This document shows positions 41,984-55,199 of a stretch of 64,000 bases of DNA, piece by piece. The notes beneath the pieces were generated by a model that did no database searches, was not told the DNA's origin, and was given only the letters and a program-made list of their open reading frames with translations. The stretch is from Methanobacterium sp964452085 (GTDB lineage: Archaea; Methanobacteriota; Methanobacteria; Methanobacteriales; Methanobacteriaceae). The translations under genes and the position numbers were made by a program. Numbering within the stretch: the stretch's first letter is position 1; each line of letters begins with the position of its first letter. The stretch covers positions 248,001-312,000 of the forward strand of contig CAYVKL010000002.1 in assembly GCA_964452085.1 (NCBI GenBank), written 5' to 3'.

Positions 41984-44900
41984 TCACTCAATATCATGAT
42001 ATTTTTTAAGGGATTTAACTCCAATTTTACCCTTTTCAACACTTTCAATGGCATTTAATGCTGCTCTTGCACCTGCCAGTGTGGTAACATAAGGTATACC
42101 CAGTTCAACAGCCATTCTTCTGATGAAGTATCCATCATCTGCCGATTGTTTACCTGAGGGAGTGTTAATTATCATATCCACTTCATTATTTAAGATAGCA
42201 TCACGGATATTGGGCGATCCTTGGCTTACTTTTCGGACAATATCGATCTTTACGTGTTCTTCAACTGCTTTAGCAGTCCCTCTGGTGGCTATAATATTAA
42301 AACCTAGTTCTTTTGCCTTTTGCACAATATCCTGGATTTTGTTTTTATCTGCATCTCGAACACTGATGAAAATTGTGCCTTTTTGAGGCAGTTCCATGCC
42401 TGCAGATAATTGTGCTTTATAATAGGATATTCCGAAGTTTTCATCTATCCCCATACTTTCCCCTGTTGATTTCATCTCAGGTCCCAGTACAGAATCTGCT
42501 TCTGGGAGTTTTATGAAGGGGAATATGGATTCTTTAACTGCCACATGGTCTATTTTCACTTCATCATGGAGTCCGAAATCTTTTAATTTGTTACCCATCA
42601 TTAGTTCAGCGGCAATTTTAGCCAGTGGAACACCCACAGCTTTGCTCACAAATGGAACAGTTCTGCTGGCACGAGGGTTGGCTTCCAGTATGTATACTTG
42701 AGGTATATCATTATCATCCATTTTAACTGCGTACTGTATGTTCATTAAACCCACAACATCCAGTTCAAGGGCTAATTTGGCAGTATGTTCTTTAATGGTG
42801 TTTAAAACGTCTTCGGGAATACTCTGTGGTGGTATTACGCAGGCTGAGTCTCCGGAATGTACTCCTGCTTCTTCAATGTGCTCCATGATCCCTCCAATGA
42901 AGACATCCTCTCCATCAGACAGGGCATCCACATCAATCTCAATGGCGTCTTCCAAGAATTTATCCACCAAAATGGGGTGTTCAGGTGATATTCGCACTGC
43001 TTCCTTCATGTACTCCCGGAGTTCATCATCATCATACACTATTTCCATGGCCCGACCTCCCAGAACATAGGAAGGCCGTACCAGAACCGGGAATCCAATT
43101 CGTTTGGCTACTTCACGTGAGTCTTCAAATGAATGTGCTATTCCATAATCTGCTTGAGGTATTTTCAGTTTATTTAGAACTTTGGTGAATCTTTCCCGAT
43201 CTTCAACTCTGTCGATGCTCTCATGAGGTGTTCCCAATATATGAACACCTTCTCTAGCCAGCGGAACTGCCAAGTTTATGGATGTCTGCCCTCCAAATTG
43301 TACAATAACGCCGTGGGGGTTTTCCTTTTTTATTATGCCCATTACATCTTCCAAGGTTAGTGGTTCAAAATAAAGCTTGCTGGAGATATCATAATCTGTA
43401 CTAACTGTTTCAGGGTTGTTATTAACAATAATAGTCTCAATACCATCTTCTTTAAGGGCCATAGCGGCATGAACACAACAATAATCAAATTCAATTCCTT
43501 GACCTATCCTGATTGGTCCTGCTCCAATTATAATGACTTTTTTATCATCTGAAACAGTAACTTCATCTTCTTCTTCATAAGAACTATAATAATAAGGGGT
43601 TTTTGCCTCAAACTCTGCAGCGCAAGTGTCAACCATTTTATAGGCTGGAATTATACCTTTTTTTTGGCGGGATTTTCGAATGGTTTTTTCATTCAAACCT
43701 GTAATTTCAGATATTTTACGGTCTGAAAAACCCATTTTTTTGGTTTTACGCATTATATCGGGGTCAAGAATATTTTCGGCATTGATATTTTCTTCCCAAT
43801 TAACTATGTTGAGTATTTTGTGCAGGAAGAATAGGTCAATTTGAGTTATTTCCAGTATTTTTTCAATGGTCATCCCTGATTTTATGGCACTGTAAACCTG
43901 GAAAAGGCGTTCGTCTGTGGCGTTTTTAAGTTTTTCTTCGCTGTATTCTACAGTCTCAAAACCGTAGCTTCCCACATCCAGACTGCGGATGGCTTTGTGC
44001 ATGGACTCCTCTAAAGTGCGGCCGATAGCCATGACTTCCCCTGTTGATTTCATCTGCACCCCTATCTCTCGGCTGATGCCTTTGAATTTGTCAAATGGCC
44101 AGCGGGGTATTTTGGTGACTATGTAATCCAGACTGGGTTCGAAGGATGCGGGGGTTTCCTTGGTAATGTCATTTTGAATCTCGTCCAGGGTCATTCCCAC
44201 AGCAATCTTGGCGGAGATTTTGGCGATGGGGTACCCTGTGGCTTTGGAAGCAAGTGCACTGCTCCTGCTCACCCTGGGATTGACCTCAATAACTTTGTAC
44301 TCTCCAGTGATGGGATGTACTGCAAATTGAATGTTACAGCCTCCCTGGATTTCCAGGGCGCGTATGATTTTGATGGAAGCATTTCTGAGGCGCTGGTTGT
44401 CTACATCAGACAGAGTCTGTGAAGGGGCCACTACAATACTTTCACCGGTGTGGATTCCCATGGGATCCAGGTTTTCCATGTTACACACAATGATGCAAGT
44501 ATCGTTTTTATCTCGCATCACCTCGTACTCGAACTCCTTCCAACCCATTACAGATTGGTCAATGAGAACCTGGTTAATATAACTCATCTCCAATCCTCTG
44601 GTGGCGATTTCTTCCAGTTCTTGTTGATTGTGGGCTACTCCACCTCCAGTTCCGCCCAGTGTAAAGGCGGGTCGGACAATAACCGGGTAACCGATTTCTT
44701 TAACGGCTTCTAATGCTTTTTCTAATGTAGAAACAGCTTTTGCCTTGGGCACAGGTTCATTAAGTCTTTTCATGAAGTTATCAAAAAGATCCCTGTCTTC
44801 CACATTTTTAATGGTCTGAACAGATGATCCTATTACTTTAATTCCTTCTAGAGCCCCTATTTCTTCCAGACCGGTGGCAACGTTTAAACCAGTTTGTCCG

Positions 44901-45172
44901 CCCATGGTGGGAAGTACAGCATCAGGTTTTTCTTTTTCAATTATTTTTGCCACTATTTCAGGTGTCAGTGGTTCCACGTAAACCTCATCTGCCATGTCAA
45001 TATCAGTTTGAATGGTTGCTGGGTTGCTATTCACCAGTACAGTTTTAATACCCTCTTCTTGGAGGGATTTACATGCCTGAGAACCCGAATAATCGAATTC
45101 AGCAGCCTGTCCGATCTGAATGGGTCCTGAGCCTATAATAAGCACTTTCTTAATTTCTTCGTCCCGCGGCAT
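41984..45172 (-). CDS. carB: Carbamoyl-phosphate synthase large subunit
   Basis: 1062 residues in one uninterrupted frame, ATG with GAGGAT upstream. Two homologous ATP-grasp halves (VLIIGSGPIQIGQAAEFDYSG near the start and VIIIGAGPIRIGQGIEFDYC near 548) and a C-terminal allosteric MGS-like domain (IIATRGTAKAVEEH). It makes carbamoyl phosphate for pyrimidines and arginine. In some methanogens this gene is split; here it is intact. It lies downstream of carA on the same strand (123-base gap). Confidence 0.97.
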   Translation of the reverse strand: MPRDEEIKKVLIIGSGPIQIGQAAEFDYSGSQACKSLQEEGIKTVLVNSNPATIQTDIDMADEVYVEPLTPEIVAKIIEKEKPDAVLPTMGGQTGLNVATGLEEIGALEGIKVIGSSVQTIKNVEDRDLFDNFMKRLNEPVPKAKAVSTLEKALEAVKEIGYPVIVRPAFTLGGTGGGVAHNQQELEEIATRGLEMSYINQVLIDQSVMGWKEFEYEVMRDKNDTCIIVCNMENLDPMGIHTGESIVVAPSQTLSDVDNQRLRNASIKIIRALEIQGGCNIQFAVHPITGEYKVIEVNPRVSRSSALASKATGYPIAKISAKIAVGMTLDEIQNDITKETPASFEPSLDYIVTKIPRWPFDKFKGISREIGVQMKSTGEVMAIGRTLEESMHKAIRSLDVGSYGFETVEYSEEKLKNATDERLFQVYSAIKSGMTIEKILEITQIDLFFLHKILNIVNWEENINAENILDPDIMRKTKKMGFSDRKISEITGLNEKTIRKSRQKKGIIPAYKMVDTCAAEFEAKTPYYYSSYEEEDEVTVSDDKKVIIIGAGPIRIGQGIEFDYCCVHAAMALKEDGIETIIVNNNPETVSTDYDISSKLYFEPLTLEDVMGIIKKENPHGVIVQFGGQTSINLAVPLAREGVHILGTPHESIDRVEDRERFTKVLNKLKIPQADYGIAHSFEDSREVAKRIGFPVLVRPSYVLGGRAMEIVYDDDELREYMKEAVRISPEHPILVDKFLEDAIEIDVDALSDGEDVFIGGIMEHIEEAGVHSGDSACVIPPQSIPEDVLNTIKEHTAKLALELDVVGLMNIQYAVKMDDNDIPQVYILEANPRASRTVPFVSKAVGVPLAKIAAELMMGNKLKDFGLHDEVKIDHVAVKESIFPFIKLPEADSVLGPEMKSTGESMGIDENFGISYYKAQLSAGMELPQKGTIFISVRDADKNKIQDIVQKAKELGFNIIATRGTAKAVEEHVKIDIVRKVSQGSPNIRDAILNNEVDMIINTPSGKQSADDGYFIRRMAVELGIPYVTTLAGARAALNAIESVEKGKIGVKSLKKYHDIE

Positions 45173-45295
45173 TTATAATCCTCTTTATCCTCTAATGCAA
45201 CTTTTTTTTAATTAAATTGTGATTTTATAAACCGTGATTTTTTTAATAAATCTGTGAAATAAGTTAAATATTTCTAAATAAATTTATTTGAATTT

Positions 45296-46378
45296 TTAAT
45301 ATTTCTTAAGGTTTTCCACGAAGTTGTTGAAGTAGTAATCCGTGTCGTGGGGTCCAGGTCCTGCTTCAGGATGATACTGTACACTGGATATGGGGAGTTC
45401 CTGATGTTCAATTCCCTCAACTGACCCATCGTTAAGGTTTATCTGGGTAACTTTTATGGGCAGATCATTGCAAGATTCGGGGTCGATGGTAAAACCGTGA
45501 TTCTGGGATGTTATGGAAACTTTACCAGTTTTTAAGTCTTTAACAGGCTGATTTATTCCCCGATGGCCGAATTTCATTTTATAGATTTTGGCACCAAACG
45601 CTAGGGAAATAATCTGCTGGCCTAAACATATTCCAAAAATGGGAAGTCTTTCAGAAAGATTTTGCACAGTTTTAATAGCTTCTTTAACCCTAGTGGGGTC
45701 TCCAGGCCCACTGGAAACTAACATTGCTCCAGGTTCATAATCCATGATTTGTTGAGGGGAGGTCTGATATGGTAAAACAACCACTCCAATTTCTCTTTTT
45801 AAAAGAGCGTTTATGCTGTTGTTTTTTATCCCACAGTCAAGTATAACAGCTCTTTCTTTGTATTCTTCACCCAATATTCTGGGTTGAGTTACGGATACTT
45901 TGTCAACCAAGTCAATTTCTTCAATTCCGGGTTGATTTTGGGCCATGTTCAAAAGTTCTTCGTCTTCAACCTCTTCTGTAGCCAGAGCACCCTTCATGGT
46001 TCCGTGTTTTCTTATTTTGAGGGTAACAGAACGTGTGTCAATTCCACTTATTCCCGGAATTTTGTATTCCTCTAAAAAGCTCGATAGGTTTTTTTCAGAG
46101 AGATCATGGGATGGGTGGGGGTTTTCTTCTCTAACAACAAATCCTTCGGCTTTTATTCCATTGGATTGGAACCACTCCTCTGATACTCCGTAATTACCTT
46201 GTAGGGGGTATGTGGACATTAAAATTTGACCTTTGTAAGACGGATCAGTGAGTGATTCAACGTAACCTGTCATTCCAGTGGCAAATACCACTTCTCCAGT
46301 CTTAATGGTAGAATATCCGAATCCTTCCCCTTTAAGTATTGTTCCGTCCTCTAAAGCTAATTTAGCCTCTTCTCGCAT
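45296..46378 (-). CDS. carA: Carbamoyl-phosphate synthase small subunit (glutaminase)
   Basis: 360 residues: N-terminal domain (LEDGTILKGEGFGY, GMTGYVESLTDPSY), then a class I glutamine amidotransferase with nucleophile Cys in PIFGICLGQQ and the His-Glu pair in VQYHPEAGPGPHD. It supplies ammonia to CarB. ATG with GGTGA upstream. First gene of carAB. Confidence 0.97.
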   Translation of the reverse strand: MREEAKLALEDGTILKGEGFGYSTIKTGEVVFATGMTGYVESLTDPSYKGQILMSTYPLQGNYGVSEEWFQSNGIKAEGFVVREENPHPSHDLSEKNLSSFLEEYKIPGISGIDTRSVTLKIRKHGTMKGALATEEVEDEELLNMAQNQPGIEEIDLVDKVSVTQPRILGEEYKERAVILDCGIKNNSINALLKREIGVVVLPYQTSPQQIMDYEPGAMLVSSGPGDPTRVKEAIKTVQNLSERLPIFGICLGQQIISLAFGAKIYKMKFGHRGINQPVKDLKTGKVSITSQNHGFTIDPESCNDLPIKVTQINLNDGSVEGIEHQELPISSVQYHPEAGPGPHDTDYYFNNFVENLKKY

Positions 46379-46745
46379 TAAATCACCGTGATTATCAAAA
46401 TTTTCATGGAGTTAGTCTATAATTATTTTTCTGCTATTTAATTGGTTATTTGACTATTATTTTGTTATTAGATTCGAATTTGGATATATTTAGATAATTG
46501 ATTATAGAAGTCTAGATGCATAGCATTTAGATGTAGGGTTATTATAAAAATTTTAAATTCATTTATTTCGCAAGTTATATCAAATTTATATCAAATCATC
46601 ATTCATATCTAATATTATTCATTCATCTAAATTAGTCTATTCATCTAATCATTTAAGAAATTATTTTTTATTAAAAATTTTCAAATTTTTTTATTCAGTT
46701 TTTTTTTTTATTATAATTTTTATCGAATGATTATCCTTTCAATCT
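46379..46745. other. AT-rich intergenic region with short direct repeats
   Basis: About 367 bases between rimI and carA. It contains ATTCATCTAA twice (near 46620 and 46640) and repeated TATATCAAAT elements (near 46575 and 46588), but no gene, ribosome binding site or stable stem. Probably the carAB promoter and the rimI terminator (T-run near 46700 on the plus strand, A/T-rich on both). Confidence 0.45.
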
Positions 46746-47249
<504 letters not shown>

Positions 47250-47287
47250 AAAGTTCTCATCTCTTTGGTTTGATAAGTGTGATAAAT

Positions 47288-47677
47288 ATGTGGAATGACT
47301 TTAGTGAGTACATTATCAGAAATTACTCTCAATCTCCTTTAATTGTGGAAGTAGGAGCCGGACATTTTAAGCAGGTTGCTTGTTACTTGAAAGAACATCT
47401 TAAGGTGGATATTATCATGACTGATATTAAACCTTACCATGACCAGATCATCTTAGATGATATTAGGCGGCCAGACTTAAAAATATATAATGATGCTGGA
47501 CTCATCTATTCCATAAGACCTCCAGAAGAATTACACCCCTATCTTGAGAAACTATCCTGTATTATAGGTTCTGATTTGATTATAAAACCATTTTCAACTG
47601 ATTCAATTAACACTAAAGAGAAAATGGAGTTAATAAATTATAAAAAAGCAGTTTTTTATAAAAACAATTTCAAATAA
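47288..47677 (+). CDS. UPF0146 family protein
   Basis: 129 residues from ATG 47288 with GTGAT five bases upstream; an upstream TTG lacks a site. VEVGAGHFKQVACYL resembles a methyltransferase motif I, followed by MTDIKPYHDQIILDDI, and PPEELHPYLEKL. The family looks like a reduced Rossmann methyltransferase; no activity is established to my knowledge. Confidence 0.85.
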   Translation: MWNDFSEYIIRNYSQSPLIVEVGAGHFKQVACYLKEHLKVDIIMTDIKPYHDQIILDDIRRPDLKIYNDAGLIYSIRPPEELHPYLEKLSCIIGSDLIIKPFSTDSINTKEKMELINYKKAVFYKNNFK

Positions 47678-47805
47678 TATGTTTATTATTAAGGTAAGAT
47701 AATTATTGATAAGAAATGAGAACAATCATAATAAATAAAAATTAAATAATAATTTATTATTACTTAATCTAATTAATTCATCAGTTTTTCAGGTGTGCAT
47801 TAATC

Positions 47806-50331
<2,526 letters not shown>

Positions 50332-50492
50332 ATCCCTCATTAACACATTTTTTGGATTATCAGGTGATAAAAACCGTTCTAAAGTCAAGAATCAAAACTT
50401 CAACTTTTTCAGGAATCAAACCGGTATCTACTAAGACCAAACTTACCTAATCTGTCCAAGAATTAAATATTAGATAAAATGAGGTTTATAAA

Positions 50493-51299
50493 ATGAATAT
50501 ATTGGTAATGGCTGGAACCAGTGATGCCAGAAAGATCATTGAAAGCATTTCATCCAGAGATAGTGTTAATATTCTGGCCACTGCCACCACTCCCCATGGG
50601 GCAGACCTGGCACGAAGTTCAGGTGCTGATAAAGTTCTGGTAGGGCGTTTTGGTTTTGAGGAGTTAGTGGGATTAATTAAAGAAAATGAAGTTGAACTTT
50701 TAGTTGATGCCACCCATCCATTTGCTTCTGATGCAACTCGCAATGCCATCCGTGCTGTAGAAGAGTTAGGGGTGGATTATATCAGATTTGAAAGACCCCC
50801 AACTGAAATCCCAGACAGTTCCCTTGTCTATAAATGCTCTTCTTTTGAAGTGGCAGTTCAGCAGGTTATTCAAATTTTAACACAAAATGAAGAGAACCAA
50901 ACTGAAAATAATCAGGGCAGAGTTTTTCATCTGGCAGGAGTGAATACTCTACATTATCTCACAACTAATATTTCTCCTGAAATTATAGTTGCCCGAGTTC
51001 TTCCTTCTGTTTATTCTGTCAAAAAATGTCTTGAACTAGGTCTTCCTCACAAAAACATTCTTGCCATGGAAGGAACTTTTTCTACCAACTTCAATGCTAT
51101 TCTTATGGATGAATACCATGTGGGTGTCGTTTTAACCAAAGAAAGTGGACATAGTGGAGGTACTTCATCAAAAATTCAGGCAGCTGTCAATTTAGACATA
51201 CCTGTGGTTGTTGTCATGAGGCCTGAAATCCATGATCTTCAAGGAAAGAAGGTTTTCAATGATTTTAAAGTACTCTTGGATGAAGTTTCATCCCGTTAA
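50493..51299 (+). CDS. cbiJ: Cobalt-precorrin-6A reductase
   Basis: 268 residues, ATG with GAGGT. CbiJ/CobK features: MAGTSDARKI, GRFGFEELVGLI, LVDATHPFASDATRNA (about 71-86), RFERPP, and VVLTKESGHSGGTSSKIQAA. It reduces cobalt-precorrin-6A in anaerobic cobalamin synthesis, needed for the methyltransferase corrinoids of methanogens. Low-complexity NEENQTENNQ in the middle is a local insertion. Confidence 0.93.
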   Translation: MNILVMAGTSDARKIIESISSRDSVNILATATTPHGADLARSSGADKVLVGRFGFEELVGLIKENEVELLVDATHPFASDATRNAIRAVEELGVDYIRFERPPTEIPDSSLVYKCSSFEVAVQQVIQILTQNEENQTENNQGRVFHLAGVNTLHYLTTNISPEIIVARVLPSVYSVKKCLELGLPHKNILAMEGTFSTNFNAILMDEYHVGVVLTKESGHSGGTSSKIQAAVNLDIPVVVVMRPEIHDLQGKKVFNDFKVLLDEVSSR

Positions 51300-51366
51300 A
51301 TTATCATGAAATCATTATTAATTCACTAAAAAAACTATTAAAAAACTATTAAAAATAAGTTAAGAA

Positions 51367-51428
<62 letters not shown>

Positions 51429-51512
51429 AGATGGTTTTATTTTAGAATAAACATTATTTGGGACTTATTGGGGTTTAATTTTAAAAATAAAAAAATTTGG
51501 AGTTACGGATGC

Positions 51513-52745
51513 TTATCCGTACATCACTCCGGCTTCTTTTCGGATTTCTTCGTCGCGTTCCATGCCTATGATTTTATCAACGGCATCCAGGAAGTCATTC
51601 ATATTTACAATGGCTTTTTCTTCCCTTATTGCGAACATACCAGCTTCTGTACAGATTGCTTTAAGGTCTGCTCCAGAAGCACCCTCACTGAGTGTGGAAA
51701 CGAGTTCTATGTCCACATCCTCATCGAGGTTCATGTTTTTGGTGTGGATTTTAAGAATCTCTCTTCTTCCATCTTCATTGGGTATAGGCACTTCAATGAA
51801 ACGGTCAAATCTTCCAGGCCTGAGTAGAGCGGGGTCCAGGATATCTGGCCGATTAGTGGCAGCAACAATACCCACATCGCCTCGTCCTTCAAAACCGTCC
51901 ATTTCTGCTAAAAGCTGCATGAGGGTCCTTTGAACCTCACGATCACCGCTAGTGGAACTTTTAAGTCTTTTAGCGGCAATAGCATCTATTTCATCTATAA
52001 ATATAATGCTGGGTGCTTTTTCTTTAGCCAGTTCAAAAACACCACGAACCAGTCTGGCTCCTTCTCCAATGTATTTTTTCACGAATTCAGAGGCCACGAT
52101 TTTTATGAAGGTGGCGTTGGTTTCATGGGCCACAGCCTTGGCTAGTAATGTTTTACCAGTACCAGGGGGGCCGTATAAAAGAACTCCTTTTGGTGGTTCA
52201 ATTCCAATTTCTGTAAAGAGTTCTGGTTTTTTAAGCGGTAATTCAACAGTCTCTTTTATTTCCACAATCTGTTCTTCGAGGCCGCCTATCTGACCGTAAC
52301 TTACTTCTGGTTTTTCTTCAACTTCCATACCAGTAACGAGTGGGTCTTTTTCCGATGGTAAAACACTTACAATGCTGAAAGTTTGCTGGTTAAGTGCCAC
52401 ACGTGCTCCTGGTTCAAGGGTATTTTCATCTAAGAAGCGTGAATAACCAATTACAAAATGGGGTCCGGTACTGCTTTTCACCACTACTTTGCCTTCATCT
52501 AAAACTTCCGTTACGGTGGCAATCACCAGTGGTGGTGATCTGAACCTTTCAATTTCTCCCCGCAGGGATTTAACTTCACGGTCCAATCTCATCTTCTCAT
52601 TTTCAATGAGAAGTTTATCTTTTTCCAGTTTCCTGACCTTCCACATTAAATTCCTTTTGGTCTTGGCATTATCCTCTTTCAGGATTTTTATCTCTTTTTT
52701 AAGGTCTTCTATCTTTTTTAAGATATTTTGGGACATTTTTTCCAT
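51513..52745 (-). CDS. pan: Proteasome-activating nucleotidase PAN
   Basis: 410 residues: an N-terminal coiled coil (about 1-70), an OB domain (VIATVTEVLDEGKVVVKS), AAA+ Walker A GPPGTGKTLLAKA (about 193), Walker B IIFIDEIDAIA and sensor/arginine-finger region RPGRFDR. It ends in MYG, an HbYX motif that opens the 20S gate. The hexamer unfolds substrates for the proteasome. Divergent from the MBF1 gene. Confidence 0.97.
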   Translation of the reverse strand: MEKMSQNILKKIEDLKKEIKILKEDNAKTKRNLMWKVRKLEKDKLLIENEKMRLDREVKSLRGEIERFRSPPLVIATVTEVLDEGKVVVKSSTGPHFVIGYSRFLDENTLEPGARVALNQQTFSIVSVLPSEKDPLVTGMEVEEKPEVSYGQIGGLEEQIVEIKETVELPLKKPELFTEIGIEPPKGVLLYGPPGTGKTLLAKAVAHETNATFIKIVASEFVKKYIGEGARLVRGVFELAKEKAPSIIFIDEIDAIAAKRLKSSTSGDREVQRTLMQLLAEMDGFEGRGDVGIVAATNRPDILDPALLRPGRFDRFIEVPIPNEDGRREILKIHTKNMNLDEDVDIELVSTLSEGASGADLKAICTEAGMFAIREEKAIVNMNDFLDAVDKIIGMERDEEIRKEAGVMYG

Positions 52746-52986
52746 CTTACAAGTTCACTCCTCATAGATTTGTGGAGAAAAATAATATCCGGTTATATTG
52801 ATATTATTCAATGCATTTATTGTCTTTAATAATATTTAAGTATTGAGGTGTTCAATTATATACCAATAAAATTTGTTTGCAAGACAATTTTATATCCAAA
52901 AAAGGAGTCATTTGAACCCATTATAATACCCTATTATAATTGGTCAAGTACCCCATATTCTACCAATTAAAACTAAAGGGATCACA

Positions 52987-53463
52987 ATGAGATGCGAGAT
53001 ATGCGGAAAAAAGGTTATTGGAAAGCCAGTAAGAACAAAAATCGAAAATTCAATTATGCTAACCTGTAATGAATGTTCAAAATTTGGTAAAGTTCAAAGA
53101 GAACCACCCCGACCCCAGCGCGGTCCGGGGGTCAGAACTCCTGCTGGCAGCAGAAGATCATTTAGATCTCAAGAACCCACTCATGAGGTTGTTGAAGATT
53201 ACAATAAGATAATCCGGGAAGCAAGGGAGAAAAAGGGTTGGTCCCGGGAAGATCTGGGTGAGAAGATCTACGAAAAGGTTTCTGTAATAAACCGTCTTGA
53301 GTCCGGGAAAATGGTGCCTGATTTGAAGTTAGCAAGGAAATTAGAGAGAATATTAAAGGTCACGTTGTTAGAAAAAACCGAAGAAGCACAAATTGATGAT
53401 TTAAGTGGTTCTCATATGAGAAATGCTACTATTGGAGATATTGCACGGATAAAAAAAGGTTAA
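52987..53463 (+). CDS. Multiprotein bridging factor 1 homologue
   Basis: 158 residues: a zinc ribbon (CEIC at 3-6, CNEC at 27-30), a basic Pro/Arg linker, and a helix-turn-helix (about 73-130; ARKLERILKV, SREDLGEKIYEKVSVINRLESGK) of the TIGR00270 archaeal MBF1 family. It bridges or associates with translation/transcription machinery; its exact role is unsettled. Divergent to pan with a 240-base AT-rich gap. Confidence 0.93.
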   Translation: MRCEICGKKVIGKPVRTKIENSIMLTCNECSKFGKVQREPPRPQRGPGVRTPAGSRRSFRSQEPTHEVVEDYNKIIREAREKKGWSREDLGEKIYEKVSVINRLESGKMVPDLKLARKLERILKVTLLEKTEEAQIDDLSGSHMRNATIGDIARIKKG

Positions 53464-53545
53464 AAATAGTAGACGTAGGAAAAACTTGAAAATAAGAAGA
53501 GTTAGAAATTATCTGTTTTTCTATCTCTAAAAATATTTTCAATTA

Positions 53546-53914
53546 TTATTTTTTTCTTTTTTTAGGTTTCTTGGCAGAATAATATCCTTTAAGAGGAGGG
53601 AGAGTACTAAATATTTTTTTCAACTCTTCCCACTGACTGTATTCATTGCTTATGACTATTACATGTGCAGGGGGGTGTATTTTTCTTACCTGCATAATAG
53701 ACTTGGTTGTATCTTCTTGAACTGATATTAAGACAGCTATTTTGGATTTTGACTTTAATTTAGCATTAATAATATTCTGAGCATATTCATCAGCCAGTTT
53801 AGTATCAATGAGTTTTGGCGTACCGTTAATTTTCAGTCCTGCGTGTCTTTCAATGTCTGCCAAGCTGTTAAGGATCTTTGTCTGGTTTTCGCCACGAATC
53901 AATATTAAGGTCAT
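53546..53914 (-). CDS. DUF356 family protein
   Basis: 122 residues: LILIRGENQTKILNSLADIERHAGL at the N terminus, KIAVLISVQEDTT and IHPPAHVIVISNEY. This matches DUF356, restricted to methanogens; function unknown. A Lys/Arg-rich tail ends the protein. It starts five bases after the stop of the preceding exported-protein gene, so it belongs to the wall-linked transcript. Confidence 0.8.
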   Translation of the reverse strand: MTLILIRGENQTKILNSLADIERHAGLKINGTPKLIDTKLADEYAQNIINAKLKSKSKIAVLISVQEDTTKSIMQVRKIHPPAHVIVISNEYSQWEELKKIFSTLPPLKGYYSAKKPKKRKK

Positions 53915-53919
53915 ATTGA

Positions 53920-55188
53920 CTACCGCCTCTTTTTAAGGAATGAACTGATTAGTGTGCTACGGAATAGTACCAGAATAATAAGTATCAGCCCAATAGCGGT
54001 TTGAATACTTCCCACAATATCCAATATTGACGTGCTTATGGGTAAATTCCACGGTGGGGAAGTACGTTGTTCAGGGAGAGGTTTGAAATAAACTCCCACA
54101 GATCTTGTGGTTTCAACGATATTGATATCTTTTGGCTCAATGTAATTCACCCCAACCAAAAGTCCATTATCTATTGCTTTGTTGAGAGCACTGGCTATGG
54201 TGGCAGTATTATATCCGTTTTTCTTAACAGAATATTGAACAATCTCTTCCGTGGTTTCGCTGACACCTGGAGCATCTGTTCCATAAACTGCTACACTTGT
54301 ACTGTTACCGTAAACTGTTATTTTGTCTACCATTGCTTCATATGCATAAACAGTTTTTAATGCTGTCCCATCATATGGGCAGGTTTGATAATTCTCTGCT
54401 GCAGGAAATGCAATACTCCAACCGTCTTTAGGACATAGTTTTGAATATGGTTCATCCATTGGAAAACCTGTGGTGTTGAGTTTTGTGGGTGTGAACATAT
54501 CACCCGTGGTTAGAGAGGATACTAAGTTGTTTCCACCCCCTCCGTATTTTTCCCCAGCATTTACTGCTACATTTTCAAAGGCCGCACCCAAAATTTCGGT
54601 GGCAGGGTAACCATCACGGATCATTTTACCAACTAGGATTGCAGTTTGAGAACGTACTGTATCTGCTGATCCGTATTGGGGATTACCATTAGTATTAAGC
54701 AAGTGCAATATGGCTCCTTTCTGTCCTGGGGGGAGAGTGGCCAAACCTCCAGATGCAGGGGTAGCGGTGATAGTGCCATCTCCAGCAACTGTTACCACAT
54801 ATGCTTGAAAGTATCCTCCCACTGCTGCACCACCAGTAGGGCTTCCAGCCATCACCCTGATCCCACCATAGTTACTAGCAGCGCTCGCAGCCTCAGAAGG
54901 TGTGGCACCATTATTTAATCTTTTAATTGTCTCCACTACTGCTGCTAATCGTGGAGTTTCATTTCCAGCCCCCCCAGAAAGAACTGTGAACTTTTTCTCT
55001 TTGGACATAATAAATGTGGACTGGAACATGTTATCTGCAAATGACATACTTCCTGCAGCAGCTCCGTTGGGGTCTTTTCCAGTTGGGTCGGTTATTATCA
55101 CTATGTTAAAGGTAGCAAAGGAAGTGTTAACCAGCAGTAGTAGAGTAACCAGAAACACCATAATTCTGGGTAAACGTTTTTTAATCAT
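53920..55188 (-). CDS. Exported protein with C-terminal membrane anchor
   Basis: 422 residues, ATG with GGTGA. N-terminal signal peptide (about 5-26), an extracellular Gly/Ala/Thr-rich body, a zinc-knuckle-like pair CPKDGWS and CPYDGTA (about 249 and 268), and a single TM helix near 390-412 followed by KKRR. I do not recognise the family. It sits between the POTRA-like gene (11-base gap) and DUF356, downstream of a pseudomurein Mur ligase, so a role in envelope assembly is plausible. Confidence 0.8.
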   Translation of the reverse strand: MIKKRLPRIMVFLVTLLLLVNTSFATFNIVIITDPTGKDPNGAAAGSMSFADNMFQSTFIMSKEKKFTVLSGGAGNETPRLAAVVETIKRLNNGATPSEAASAASNYGGIRVMAGSPTGGAAVGGYFQAYVVTVAGDGTITATPASGGLATLPPGQKGAILHLLNTNGNPQYGSADTVRSQTAILVGKMIRDGYPATEILGAAFENVAVNAGEKYGGGGNNLVSSLTTGDMFTPTKLNTTGFPMDEPYSKLCPKDGWSIAFPAAENYQTCPYDGTALKTVYAYEAMVDKITVYGNSTSVAVYGTDAPGVSETTEEIVQYSVKKNGYNTATIASALNKAIDNGLLVGVNYIEPKDINIVETTRSVGVYFKPLPEQRTSPPWNLPISTSILDIVGSIQTAIGLILIILVLFRSTLISSFLKKRR

Positions 55189-55199
55189 GATTGCTTCAC

